A stretch of DNA of 64,000 bases, taken from the NCBI RefSeq assembly GCF_014192275.1, contig NZ_JACHXR010000014.1, positions 1 to 64,000 of the forward strand. The letters are read 5' to 3'. Shown here one piece after another: positions 24,156 to 32,289 of the stretch. The notes below the pieces were generated by a model. That model did no database searches, was not told where the DNA came from, and saw only the letters and a list, made by a program, of their open reading frames with translations. How positions within the stretch are numbered: the stretch's first letter is position 1; each line of letters starts with the position of its first letter. The position numbers and the translations under genes were made by a program. Source of the stretch: Halomonas stenophila. GTDB taxonomy: Bacteria > Pseudomonadota > Gammaproteobacteria > Pseudomonadales > Halomonadaceae.

Positions 24156-24254
24156 TACTCAGGCCGGACATTCCACCCCGGCCCCATGCCTGTGCCCCGA
24201 CTCTCACCCTGGCGGCTCACCTTCACGCCCCCGCCAGGCCCCTGCGCTTGCCGG

Positions 24255-24289
24255 TCCGAGGTGGTGCCCTGGATCGTCAGCGCGCTCAT
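24255..24289 (-). pseudogene. N-terminal fragment of a cobyric acid synthase gene (cobQ remnant)
   Basis: An ATG at 24289 overlaps the bluB stop (ATGA) and encodes MSALTIQGTTSD, matching the CobQ start [12 protein letters not shown]; about 25 of 26 bases around TCCGAGGTGGTGCCCTGG are shared with intact cobQ. Homology ends abruptly after the 12th codon, before the P-loop lysine. In orientation and position it pairs with the C-terminal fragment at 19141-19260. Confidence 0.7.
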
Positions 24290-25011
24290 CGCGAGCCTTC
24301 CCGTGCCGCGAGCGCCTCGAACAGCGCCGGCGCCTCCAGCGCCTCGCCCCAGCCATTGCCATGCACCCGCCCGGCCAGCGGCAGCCGCTGGCGCCAGCCG
24401 GCTCGGGCCAGCTCCGGCCGGTCGAGAAAGTCGTCGACATAGCCCAGGCACAGGTAGGCGAGCGGGTAGACGTTCTCCGGCAGGCCCAGCACCTCGGCCA
24501 GATCAAACTGGTCGACGATGCTGACCCAGCCCACGCCGATGCCCTCGGCACGAGCCGCCAGCCACAGGTTCTGGACCGCCAGGCAGGTGCTGAACAGGTC
24601 CGTCTCGACGATGCTGTGACGCCCCAGCACGTGCTCGCCGCCGCGGCTGCGGTCGCAGGTGATGCACAGGTTGAACGGGCTCTCGAGGATGCCCTCCAGC
24701 TTGAGGCGGCGATAGAGCGCGCCGCGCTCGCCGGTGTGGCACTCGGCCGCCCTGGCGTTCTCGCGCTCGAAGATGCCGTGCACCCGCTCGCGCACCTCGC
24801 GGCCGTCGATCACCAGGAAGTCCCAGGGCTGCATGAAGCCCACCGAGGGTGCGTGATGGGCGGCCTCGAGCAGGCGCGCCAGCACCTCGGGGGGAATCGG
24901 GTCCGGGCGGAACTGGGCGCGCACGTCGCGGCGCTCGAAGATGGCTCGGTAGACGCCGTCGCGCTGCGCCTCGGGGAAGGCGTGATCGGGTCGCCCGTTC
25001 GGGTCTGCCAT
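24286..25011 (-). CDS. bluB: 5,6-dimethylbenzimidazole synthase BluB
   Basis: An oxygen-dependent flavodestructase that turns FMNH2 into 5,6-dimethylbenzimidazole, the lower ligand of cobalamin. The 241-residue protein has the nitroreductase-like fold with BluB signatures: RRDVRAQFRPDPIPPEVLAR, HHAPSVGFMQPWDFLVI, NLCITCDRSRGG and GIGVGWVSIVDQFDL. It supplies the substrate for CobT. It is downstream of cobO, separated by repeat copy A, and its stop overlaps the start of the cobQ remnant, which suggests bluB and the ancestral cobQ were coupled. Confidence 0.95.
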   Translation of the reverse strand: MADPNGRPDHAFPEAQRDGVYRAIFERRDVRAQFRPDPIPPEVLARLLEAAHHAPSVGFMQPWDFLVIDGREVRERVHGIFERENARAAECHTGERGALYRRLKLEGILESPFNLCITCDRSRGGEHVLGRHSIVETDLFSTCLAVQNLWLAARAEGIGVGWVSIVDQFDLAEVLGLPENVYPLAYLCLGYVDDFLDRPELARAGWRQRLPLAGRVHGNGWGEALEAPALFEALAAREGSR

Positions 25012-25074
25012 GCGGCGGTCTCCTGGAAATCGTGATGGTGGCGTGTGACGCCTTGAAAAGGATCAGGACTGGCC

Positions 25075-25242
25075 GATGAGCGCCGGGGACAAGCCGAAGC
25101 GAGGGTCCTACGCCAGGGGTGAGGAGCACCGCTCCGAACGGGCTGGCCATGGATGGCCAGCACCGGCCCTGCAAGCGGCGCAGGATGCGAGAGCGCCGCA
25201 GGGCGTCGGTAGCGCCCAGGGAGGGGTTCACAGCGCCCTCGC
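25075..25242 (+). repeat. 168-bp inverted repeat, copy A
   Basis: This stretch is about 92 percent identical by eye (about 154 of 168) to the reverse complement of 32330-32497. It contains the perfect palindrome CTGGCCATGGATGGCCAG (25143-25160). It lies between bluB and cobO. The plus strand is open across it and reads GDKPKRGSYARGEEHRSERA, nearly the same peptide that copy B adds to CobG. I cannot assign it to a named repeat family; there are no transposase genes or clean terminal repeats. Confidence 0.85.
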
Positions 25243-25295
25243 AGCGGCTTGGCGCCGGAAAAGCTCATCGTCTTCACCGGGCCGTGAGCGTCCTT

Positions 25296-25901
25296 CTAGA
25301 GCTCCACGCCCTTCTGGGCCTTGATGCCCTGATCCTTGAAGGCGTGCTTGACCACCTTCATCTCGGTCACGGTGTCGGCCAGTTCGATCAGCGCTTCGGG
25401 CGCATGGCGGCCGGTGACCACCGCGTGCTGCATGGGCGGGCGGGCCTGGAGGTCGTCGAGCACCCCATCGAGCGCCAGGTAGCCGTGGCGCAGGGCGATA
25501 TTGAGCTCGTCGAGCAGCACCAGCGCATAGCTCGGGTCGGCGAGCATGCGGCTGGCCTCCGCCCAGGCCGCCTCGGCGGCGCGCACGTCGCGCTCGCGGT
25601 CCTGGGTGTCCCAGGTGTAGCCCTCGCCCATGACGTGATAGTCCACCCCCGGCAGGTCGCGGTAGAAGGCCTCTTCCCCGGTCTGGAACTTGCCCTTGAT
25701 GAACTGCACCACGCCCACCTGCATGCCGTGGCCGAGTGCCCGGGCGACCATGCCGAAGCCGGAGCTGCTCTTGCCCTTGCCCGGGCCGGTGAGCACCAGC
25801 AGCACGCCCTGCTCCTTGTCGGCGGCCTTGATCCGCTCGTTCATGATCTTCTGCTTGTGGGCCATGCGTGCGGCATGGCGCTCGGGGTCGACGTGCTTCA
25901 T
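25296..25901 (-). CDS. cobO: Cob(I)yrinic acid a,c-diamide adenosyltransferase CobO
   Basis: Attaches the 5'-deoxyadenosyl group to the reduced cobalt of corrinoids (CobA/CobO/BtuR family). The 201-residue protein has the P-loop VLTGPGKGKSSSGFG (about 37-50, the unusual GPGKGKS form of this family), GVVQFIKGKF, EGYTWDTQDRERD, and LVLLDELNIALRHGYL. I chose the ATG at 25901 because GGAG sits six bases ahead; an ATG four codons upstream is possible. It is 51 bp downstream of cobF. Confidence 0.95.
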   Translation of the reverse strand: MKHVDPERHAARMAHKQKIMNERIKAADKEQGVLLVLTGPGKGKSSSGFGMVARALGHGMQVGVVQFIKGKFQTGEEAFYRDLPGVDYHVMGEGYTWDTQDRERDVRAAEAAWAEASRMLADPSYALVLLDELNIALRHGYLALDGVLDDLQARPPMQHAVVTGRHAPEALIELADTVTEMKVVKHAFKDQGIKAQKGVEL

Positions 25902-25952
25902 TGCGGTCTCCATCCATCGGGAAAGAATCGATAGCAGCCGTTGGCGCTACGC

Positions 25953-26750
25953 TCAGGCCAGCGGAGGCGTCCGTGACAGCAGCGGCGTGCGCGCCAACAG
26001 ATAGACGTCCATGATCCAGCCGTGCCGCTCGCGCAGGGCGGCGCGCCGCTCGACGATGGACGGCCCCACCTCGGCGAGCCGACCGTCGATCAGGCACTGC
26101 TTGTCCATGCCCAGGTAGGCCCCCCACCAGATATGCAGGCCCTCCGGCGCCAGCGCCTGGAAGGCGCCGCCGCCGTCGAGCATCACGGCGACGCTGGCGG
26201 CGTCCTCGGGCCAGCCGCGCTCGCGCAGGCGCCGCCCGGTGGTGATCTGCACCGGCTCGGCCAGCGCGTTGAGGGGAATCCGATGCTCGGCGGTCAGCAC
26301 CTGCAGGCTGGTGATGCCCGGCACGACGCTCACCTCCAGCGACGCATCTCCGTCCCGACCCGAGCCCTTCAGGCGCCCAGCGATGCGCAGGCTGCTGTCG
26401 TAGAGCGAAGGATCGCCCCAGATCAGCATGGCCACCCGCCCGCCCCGCGGCAGGTGGCGCGCCATCTGTTCGCGCCACACCTCGGCGATCGCCGCATGCC
26501 AGTCGTCCACCGCGCCCAGATAGTCGTCGCGGCCGTCGCGGCGCGGCAGGTCGAACTCCACGACCCGCGATTGCGCGGCCTCGTCCAGCAGGTTGCGGCA
26601 CAGCAGCCGGCGCAGGTCGACCAGATCCGACTTGGCCTCGCCCTTGCGCGGCAGCAGGATCCGATCCGCCGCCTGGAGCGCGCGCACGCCGGCCAGGGTG
26701 ACGTGGTCGGGATTGCCGGTGCCGATGCCGATCAGCGAGAGCTGGATCAT
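25953..26750 (-). CDS. cobF: Precorrin-6A synthase (deacetylating) CobF
   Basis: The SAM-dependent C1 methyltransferase of the aerobic pathway; it methylates precorrin-5 with loss of the acetyl group. The 265-residue protein has the tetrapyrrole methylase fold ([47 protein letters not shown]). Presence of CobF marks the oxygen-dependent rather than the anaerobic route. ATGA overlap with cobM. Confidence 0.93.
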   Translation of the reverse strand: MIQLSLIGIGTGNPDHVTLAGVRALQAADRILLPRKGEAKSDLVDLRRLLCRNLLDEAAQSRVVEFDLPRRDGRDDYLGAVDDWHAAIAEVWREQMARHLPRGGRVAMLIWGDPSLYDSSLRIAGRLKGSGRDGDASLEVSVVPGITSLQVLTAEHRIPLNALAEPVQITTGRRLRERGWPEDAASVAVMLDGGGAFQALAPEGLHIWWGAYLGMDKQCLIDGRLAEVGPSIVERRAALRERHGWIMDVYLLARTPLLSRTPPLA

Positions 26751-27583
26751 GATGTGTCTCTCTCCTCGCCCCGCTCCTCACTTGGCCATTCACCACGCTC
26801 CCCCTCTATCTGGGCGAAGGGCGAGTCCGCCGACTGCGGCCGGAAGCGACGATCGTAGCCGATCGCGTAGAGGCAGCTGTCGTCGAAGTCCTCGCTGGCC
26901 AGCGCCGGGCCGACCAGGATCAGCGCGGTGCGGTTCATGGCCGGGTCGAGCCGCGCGGCGATATTATCGAGCCGCCCGCGGATCACCTTCTGATCGGGCC
27001 AGCTGGCCCGCCAGACGATGGCCACCGGGCAGTCGTCGCCGTAGCAGGGCGCAAGCTCCGCCACCACGCGCTCGAGGTTGTGGATGGACAGATGGATCGC
27101 CAGGGTCGCGCCGGTGCGCGCGAAGTTGGCCAGCATCTCGCCGTCCGGCATGGCACTGGCCCGGCCCGGCGTGCGGGTCAGCACCACCGACTGCGCCACG
27201 CCCGGCAGCGTCAGTTCCTGGCCGAGGGTGGCGGCCGCCGCGGCGAAGGCGGGCACCCCGGGCGTGATGGCGTAGGGAATGCCAAGCGCGCGCAGCCGGC
27301 GCAGCTGCTCGGCCATGGCCGACCACACCGACAGGTCCCCGGAATGCAGACGGGCCACGTCCTGGCCCGCCGCCTGGGCACGGGCCATCTCGTCGATGAT
27401 CGCGTCGAGGGACAGCGGCGCGGTGTTGACGATGCGCGCGCCTGCCGGGCAGTGCGCGAGGATCGCCTCGGGCACCAGCGAGCCGGCGTAGAGGCACACC
27501 GGGCTGGCGGCGATGAGGTCGCGCCCGCGCAGCGTCAAGAGGTCCGGCGCGCCGGGGCCGGCGCCGATGAAATGTATCGTCAT
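26747..27583 (-). CDS. cobM: Precorrin-4 C11-methyltransferase CobM
   Basis: Methylates C11 of precorrin-4. The 278-residue protein has [24 protein letters not shown] start ([20 protein letters not shown]), [20 protein letters not shown], the CobM stretch [20 protein letters not shown] and [18 protein letters not shown]. The last 26 or so residues ([19 protein letters not shown]) are a charged, low-complexity tail not expected in the family; the DNA there resembles the GTGAGGAGTGAGG-type repeats elsewhere in the window. ATGA overlaps with cobE before and cobF after. Confidence 0.94.
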   Translation of the reverse strand: MTIHFIGAGPGAPDLLTLRGRDLIAASPVCLYAGSLVPEAILAHCPAGARIVNTAPLSLDAIIDEMARAQAAGQDVARLHSGDLSVWSAMAEQLRRLRALGIPYAITPGVPAFAAAAATLGQELTLPGVAQSVVLTRTPGRASAMPDGEMLANFARTGATLAIHLSIHNLERVVAELAPCYGDDCPVAIVWRASWPDQKVIRGRLDNIAARLDPAMNRTALILVGPALASEDFDDSCLYAIGYDRRFRPQSADSPFAQIEGERGEWPSEERGEERDTS

Positions 27584-27984
27584 GTCCCGTCTCCTCTCAA
27601 AGGGCCTTTGGCCACCGCAGCGGTGGCGCGCCGATCCGTGGAAACCAGCCGGGGGCCGAGCAGCGTCGCGCCCGGGCCCGCCGCCAGCAGCGCCACGGCC
27701 TCGGCGACACTGCCCGTGCCGCGGGCCCGCCGGCTGTGTCGGGAATGTGTCAGGGTCGCGGCCGAGGCCAGCGCATCGTCGGGCACGCCCAGGGTCGCGA
27801 GGCCCCGCGCCTCGCCCAGCGCCTCGACCCGCGGGCGCATGGACTCGGCCGCCGCCAGCCGGTCGACCGGGCCGTGTCGCGTCTCGAGCCGGTCCAACGC
27901 CTCGGCCAGCGAGGCGAGCGTCGCCGAGCGGCGAAAACCGAAGCCCGCGACCCTCATCGCTTTCCCCTTCATCGCGCCGTTCAT
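27580..27984 (-). CDS. cobE: Cobalamin biosynthesis protein CobE
   Basis: A 134-residue CobE/CbiG-C-terminal-like protein ([20 protein letters not shown] ... [20 protein letters not shown]). CobE is needed in the aerobic pathway but its exact role is not settled; it is related to the part of CbiG that opens the delta-lactone in the anaerobic route. The ATG at 27984 overlaps the cobL stop (ATGA); the frame is open upstream inside cobL but is only a shadow there. Confidence 0.85.
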   Translation of the reverse strand: MNGAMKGKAMRVAGFGFRRSATLASLAEALDRLETRHGPVDRLAAAESMRPRVEALGEARGLATLGVPDDALASAATLTHSRHSRRARGTGSVAEAVALLAAGPGATLLGPRLVSTDRRATAAVAKGPLRGDGT

Positions 27985-29231
27985 CGCGACACCCGCCACT
28001 GCACGATGGGATAGGCGGCCTTCCAGCCGCGCCGGGTGCCGATGGGGGTCGCGGCGGCCAGCTCCAGGCGCACCAGCTCGCCGCCGGCCCGGCGCTGCCA
28101 GTGGGCCAGCAGCGCCTCGGACTCCAGGGTCACCGCATTGGCCACCAGGCGCGTGCCCGCCGGCAGACGATGCCACAGCGCGGCCAGCAGCGCCTCGGAG
28201 AGCCCGCCGCCGATAAAGACCGCATCGGGCGGCGTCTCTCTCAGCCCGCCCCTTGCCATGGCGCCCTCTTCAAGCGCTTGTTCTTCGAGCAGTATCGCGG
28301 CATCGCCCTCGATCACCTCGAGCCGGTCGACGCCGAGCTCGCGGGCGTTGCGCCGCGCCCGGTCGGCCCGCTCGGCATCGCGCTCGACGCCAAGGGCGCG
28401 GTTGTCCGGATGGGCCAGCAGCCATTCGATGGCGACCGAGCCCGAGCCCGTGCCGATGTCCCACAGCCGCTCGCCCGGCGCCGGCGCCAGGGCGGCCAGC
28501 GTCACGGCGCGCACCGCCTGCCTGGTGATCTGGCCGTCGTGGTCGAACCAGTCGTCCGGCCGCCCGGGCGTCAGCGGCAGGGCCGGCCCGTCGCCGTCGA
28601 CCTCGAGGCCCACCGCGACCGGATGGGCGATATCGTCGGGCAACTCGGCGTCGGCGCGCACGCTGCGCACGCGCTCCTCGATGCCGCCCAGCGCCTCCAG
28701 CACATGAAGCCGGCTGGCGTCGAAGCCGACGCGCGTGAGCCAGCCGGCGAGCTCCGTCACCGCGGCACCGTCTCGCAGCAGCACCAGCAGGCGGCGCCCG
28801 CGATGCAGGTGCGGGCGGAGGCGCGTCAGCGGCCGGGCATGCAGGCCCAGGCAAGTCACGCCCTCCAGCGACCAGCCGAGCCGTGAGGCCGCCAGGCTGA
28901 AGGTGGAGGGCGACGGTAGCGCCCGCCACTCGTGGGGGGCCAGATGCCGCGCCAGGGTCGCGCCGGCGCCGAACCAGAAGGGATCGCCGGAGACCAGCAT
29001 CACCACCCGGCGGCCGCGCTCGGCCAGCAGTCGGGGGACGCCGTCGGCGAAGGGCACCGGCCACTCGCGCACCTCGGCGGAGAGCGTCGGCAACAGGCGC
29101 AGGTGGCGCCGCGCGCCGAACACCACCTCGGCGGCCTCCAGCGCCTCGCGGCTTGCCGGCGTCAGCCCCGCCGTGCCACTCTCGCCCCAGCCCAACACCG
29201 TCAGCCAGGGAGCGTCGTCCGCGTCAGTCAT
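27981..29231 (-). CDS. cobL: Precorrin-6Y C5,15-methyltransferase (decarboxylating) CobL
   Basis: Methylates C5 and C15 of precorrin-6B and decarboxylates the ring C acetate side chain, giving precorrin-8. About 416 residues in two halves: N-terminal CbiE-like methylase ([20 protein letters not shown] ... [20 protein letters not shown]) and C-terminal CbiT-like Rossmann methyltransferase ([36 protein letters not shown]). Starts at 29231 ([10 protein letters not shown]) or one codon earlier at 29234. Its first codons overlap those of the divergent cobK, an unusually tight head-to-head arrangement. Confidence 0.94.
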   Translation of the reverse strand: MTDADDAPWLTVLGWGESGTAGLTPASREALEAAEVVFGARRHLRLLPTLSAEVREWPVPFADGVPRLLAERGRRVVMLVSGDPFWFGAGATLARHLAPHEWRALPSPSTFSLAASRLGWSLEGVTCLGLHARPLTRLRPHLHRGRRLLVLLRDGAAVTELAGWLTRVGFDASRLHVLEALGGIEERVRSVRADAELPDDIAHPVAVGLEVDGDGPALPLTPGRPDDWFDHDGQITRQAVRAVTLAALAPAPGERLWDIGTGSGSVAIEWLLAHPDNRALGVERDAERADRARRNARELGVDRLEVIEGDAAILLEEQALEEGAMARGGLRETPPDAVFIGGGLSEALLAALWHRLPAGTRLVANAVTLESEALLAHWQRRAGGELVRLELAAATPIGTRRGWKAAYPIVQWRVSR

Positions 29232-29232
29232 C

Positions 29233-29958
29233 ATGAAGGTCCTGATTCTGGGAGGTACCACCGAGGCCAGCGCCCTGGCCCGCACCCTGGCCGAGCGCGG
29301 GATCCCCGCGCTGTTCAGCTATGCCGGCCGCGTCACCACGCCCAAGCCGCAGCCGCTGCCCACCCGCGTCGGCGGCTTCGGCGGCGTGGCGGGCCTGGCC
29401 GCCTTCCTGACGGAAAGCCGCATCACCCACCTGGTCGACGCCACCCATCCCTTCGCCGAGCGCATGAGCAGTAACGCGGTGGCGGCGGCCGAGCGCTGCG
29501 GCGTGGCGCTGCTCGCCCTGACCCGACCGCCCTGGGCGCCGCAGGCCGGCGACCGCTGGCAGCGGGTCGCCGGCATCGAGGCGGCGGTAGCGGCGCTCGC
29601 CGGTCCGCCGCAGCGGGTGCTGCTGGCGATCGGGAGAATGCACCTGACCGATTTCGCGGCCCAGCCCCAGCACCACTATGTGCTGCGACTGGTCGACCGG
29701 CCCGACGGCCCGCCGCCCCTGCCCCATCACCATGTGACCGTCGACCGCGGCCCCTTCACCCGGGAGGGCGACCTGGCCCTGCTGCGCGAGCACGGCATCG
29801 AGCGCCTGGTGTGCAAGAACGCCGGCGGCACGGGGGCAGCGGCCAAGCTTGCCGCCGCCCGCGAGCTGGGCCTGCCGGTGGTGATGATCGACCGCCCGGC
29901 GCTGCCGCCGCGCCGCGAGGCGCATACCATCGACGACGTCCTTGACTGGCTGGCATAG
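29233..29958 (+). CDS. cobK: Precorrin-6A reductase CobK
   Basis: NADPH-dependent reduction of precorrin-6A to dihydro-precorrin-6B. The 241-residue protein has the CobK/CbiJ pattern (KVLILGGTTEASALARTLAE, LVDATHPFAERMSSNAVAAA, VLLAIGRMHLTDFA, ERLVCKNAGGTGAAAKLAAA, VVMIDRPALPP). It is the only cob gene of this block on the plus strand, facing cobJ tail-to-tail and cobL head-to-head. Its TAG stop (29956-29958) is formed by the end of the MITE-like element that follows. Confidence 0.94.
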   Translation: MKVLILGGTTEASALARTLAERGIPALFSYAGRVTTPKPQPLPTRVGGFGGVAGLAAFLTESRITHLVDATHPFAERMSSNAVAAAERCGVALLALTRPPWAPQAGDRWQRVAGIEAAVAALAGPPQRVLLAIGRMHLTDFAAQPQHHYVLRLVDRPDGPPPLPHHHVTVDRGPFTREGDLALLREHGIERLVCKNAGGTGAAAKLAAARELGLPVVMIDRPALPPRREAHTIDDVLDWLA

Positions 29959-30151
29959 AGGGCGTCTACAAATTACTGCGCTCGGCCATGCAGCGTTGAA
30001 ACCAGCCTTAAAATGCTCATTTACAGCTCCGTAAACTGCGCTTTTGCGGCGGATTTCGCCTTGTGACCCACAAGGACGTGGGAAATGCGTTGGCCCGTAG
30101 GGAACGGGCCTAGCCCTGACCGTCGCTCGTGACATTTGTAAACACCCTCTA
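29956..30151. mobile_element. MITE-like element between cobK and cobJ
   Basis: The ends form an 18-bp imperfect inverted repeat, TAGAGGGCGTCTACAAAT at 29956-29973 and ATTTGTAAACACCCTCTA at 30134-30151 (two mismatches). The element is about 196 bp, codes for nothing recognisable, and has TA at both edges, consistent with a TA target. It lies exactly between the stop codons of convergent cobK and cobJ and supplies the TAG of cobK. It may also act as a two-way terminator. Confidence 0.75.
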
Positions 30152-30152
30152 A

Positions 30153-30926
30153 TCACGACGCCGCTCCTGATGAAGGAACCGAACGCGGCGTATAGACCCA
30201 CTCTCGCTGTGCTCCTGCGATGCGTCGCGTCAGGCTCGATCCCACCATCACCAGGGTGCGCATGTCGGCCATCTCGGGCGTCGCCTCGCCCAGGGTGGTG
30301 ACCCGCACGCTCTCCTCCGGCGTGGCGACCGCCCGGGCGAACATGATCGGGCGCGCCTCGCCGCAGGCCTCGCGCAGCACCGCCAGGGCCCGGGCGAAGC
30401 CCTCCGGCCGCGAGCGGGAGCGGGGGTTGTAGAAGGCCATGGCGAAGTCGGCCTCGGCGGCCAGGCGCAGGCGCTTCTCGATCAGCGCCCAGGGCTTGAG
30501 ATTGTCCGAGAGGTTGAGGCAGCAGAAGTCGTGGCCCAGGGGCGCGCCCAGCCGCGCGCTGGCGGCCAGCATGGCGGAGACCCCCGGCAGCACCTGGATA
30601 TCCAGCGCCCGCCAGGCAGGCTCGCCCGCCTCCAGCGCCTCGAACACCGCCGCACCCATGGCGAACACGCCGGGGTCTCCCGATGAGACGACCGCCACCC
30701 GGCGGCCCTCGGCGGCCATCGCGAGCGCCTGCTCGGCCCGGCGGATTTCCTCGCGGTTGTCCGAGCCGTGGCGGGTCAGCCCCGGCCGCGGCGCCACCCG
30801 CTCGACGTAGGGCACGTAGCCCACCGCGTCGGTGGCCTGTTCGAGCGCGCTCGAGGCCTCCGGGGTGATCAGCGCCTCGCTGCCCGGGCCCAGCCCAACG
30901 ATTTTCAGCCATCCTGTATTGCTCAT
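30153..30926 (-). CDS. cobJ: Precorrin-3B C17-methyltransferase CobJ
   Basis: Methylates C17 and contracts the tetrapyrrole ring, converting precorrin-3B to precorrin-4. The 257-residue protein has LKIVGLGPGSEALITPEASS, GYVPYVERV, RVAVVSSGDPGVFAMGAAVF, the CobJ hallmark GHDFCCLNLSDNLKPW, and AFYNPRSRSRPEG. ATGA overlap with cobI. Last gene of the riboswitch-led operon, ending at the MITE-like element. Confidence 0.95.
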   Translation of the reverse strand: MSNTGWLKIVGLGPGSEALITPEASSALEQATDAVGYVPYVERVAPRPGLTRHGSDNREEIRRAEQALAMAAEGRRVAVVSSGDPGVFAMGAAVFEALEAGEPAWRALDIQVLPGVSAMLAASARLGAPLGHDFCCLNLSDNLKPWALIEKRLRLAAEADFAMAFYNPRSRSRPEGFARALAVLREACGEARPIMFARAVATPEESVRVTTLGEATPEMADMRTLVMVGSSLTRRIAGAQREWVYTPRSVPSSGAAS

Positions 30927-31663
30927 GGCCGCCTCCCGTTGCCGTGGATCACCAGGATCGAGAAATAGGGCACCCGCTCGCCGACCTCGGCGAGCGGCAC
31001 CACCCGCTGCTGCGCCATGGAGGCGTACTCGATCAGCCAGGCATCCCCCTCGCGCCCGGCGCTCGCCAGCGCGCGGCGCAGCTTGTCGAGGTGCCGGCCG
31101 ATCTTCATCACCACCAGGGCGTCGGTGCGCGCGATGCGCTCGGCCAGCCGGTCCTCCGGCTGCGTCGCCGTCAGCACGGTCAGGACGTCGTCGCCCCAGG
31201 TGATGGGCTGGCCGGTGGCGGTCCAGGCGGCGGACATCCCGGTGATGCCGGGTACCACTTCAACGGCCACCCTTCCCTGCAATCGGGTATAGAGATGCAT
31301 AAAGGAGCCGTAGAAGAAGGGGTCCCCCTCGCAGAGCACCGCCACGTCGTGGCCCGCCCCGGCGATCTCGGCGATCTCGGCGACCTGGCGCTCGTAGAAG
31401 GCCGCCAGCCAGGCGTTGTAGCGCGGGTCGTCGAAGGGGATCTCGGTGGTGACCGGATACTCCATGGGCAGCTCGACGGCATCGGCGGCCAGCATGCCCT
31501 CGACGATGGTGCGGGCGTGACCGGTGCGGCCCTTCTTGCGGAAATAGGCAATGTGGGTGGCGCCGCGGATCAGGCGATCCGCGCGGACGCTCATCAGGTC
31601 CTGGCTGCCGGGACCGAGGCCCACCCCAAAGATGGTGCCGGGTCGGGTGCCGAGCGTTGTCAT
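30923..31663 (-). CDS. cobI: Precorrin-2 C20-methyltransferase CobI
   Basis: First dedicated step after precorrin-2: methylation at C20 to precorrin-3A. The 246-residue protein has IFGVGLGPGSQDLMSVRADR, HIAYFRKKGRTGHARTI, VAVLCEGDPFFYGSFMHLYT and EVVPGITGMSAAW. The ATG at 31663 overlaps the cobH stop (ATGA); an open frame upstream is a shadow inside cobH. Confidence 0.95.
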   Translation of the reverse strand: MTTLGTRPGTIFGVGLGPGSQDLMSVRADRLIRGATHIAYFRKKGRTGHARTIVEGMLAADAVELPMEYPVTTEIPFDDPRYNAWLAAFYERQVAEIAEIAGAGHDVAVLCEGDPFFYGSFMHLYTRLQGRVAVEVVPGITGMSAAWTATGQPITWGDDVLTVLTATQPEDRLAERIARTDALVVMKIGRHLDKLRRALASAGREGDAWLIEYASMAQQRVVPLAEVGERVPYFSILVIHGNGRRP

Positions 31664-32289
31664 TCGCGGCGATCCGCCATGGCGTTGACGGCGGCCACCG
31701 TCACCGCGCTGCCGCCGAGCCGTCCCTCGACGATGGCACAGGGCGCCGCGGCGCTCTCCCACAGCGCCTGCTTGGATTCCGCCGCGCCGACGAAGCCCAC
31801 CGGGCAGCCGATGATGGCGGCCGGGCGCGGGCAGTCCGGGGCCTCCAGCATGTTCAGCAGGTGGAAGAGCGCGGTCGGTGCATTGCCGATCGCCACCACC
31901 GCCCCGTCCAGGTGGGGCCGCCACAGCTCCAGCGCCGCCGCCGAGCGGGTGTTGGCCATCTCTCGGGCCAGGCCGGGCACCCGCTCGTCGTGCAGGGTGC
32001 AGAGGATGGCGTTGTCCGCCGGCAGGCGCTGGCGGGTGATGCCCTCGGCGACCATGCGTGCGTCGCAGAGGATCGGCGCCCCGGCCTCCAGCGCCCGGCG
32101 CGCTCGATTCACCACATCGTCACGGAAGTGGACGTGCGCCGCCAGCGCCACCAGGCCGGCGGCATGGATCATCCGCACGGCCACCGGCTCTTCCTCCGGC
32201 GAGAAGCGTGCCAGCTCGGCCTCGCGCCGGATGGTGGCGAAGGACTCCCGGTAGATCGCCGGTCCATCGGTTTCATAGACGTGAGGCAT
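31660..32289 (-). CDS. cobH: Precorrin-8X methylmutase CobH
   Basis: Moves the C11 methyl group to C12, giving hydrogenobyrinic acid. The 209-residue protein starts MPHVYETDGPAIYRESFATI and has VHFRDDVV, GAPILCDARMVAEGI and AIIGCPVGFVGAAESKQAL, with the conserved His expected for catalysis near AIGNAPTALFHLL. GGGAGGAAACAG directly precedes the ATG at 32289, an excellent ribosome site, so CobH is made on its own. The same frame is also read as the C-terminal part of an uninterrupted CobG ORF (see cobG). Confidence 0.95.
   Translation of the reverse strand: MPHVYETDGPAIYRESFATIRREAELARFSPEEEPVAVRMIHAAGLVALAAHVHFRDDVVNRARRALEAGAPILCDARMVAEGITRQRLPADNAILCTLHDERVPGLAREMANTRSAAALELWRPHLDGAVVAIGNAPTALFHLLNMLEAPDCPRPAAIIGCPVGFVGAAESKQALWESAAAPCAIVEGRLGGSAVTVAAVNAMADRRE

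Noticed and set aside
24503-25231. Minus-strand ORF of 242 codons over bluB and repeat A
   Set aside because: It is out of frame with bluB, and its start lies in the repeat; BluB motifs are in the other frame.
25012-25295. Cobalamin riboswitch upstream of bluB
   Set aside because: No GCCACTG or CCCGCAAC boxes are present; the structure seen is the inverted repeat.
25076-25324. A plus-strand gene of 82 codons between bluB and cobO
   Set aside because: It is the open frame of repeat copy A and matches the peptide inserted in CobG; no ribosome site supports an independent gene.
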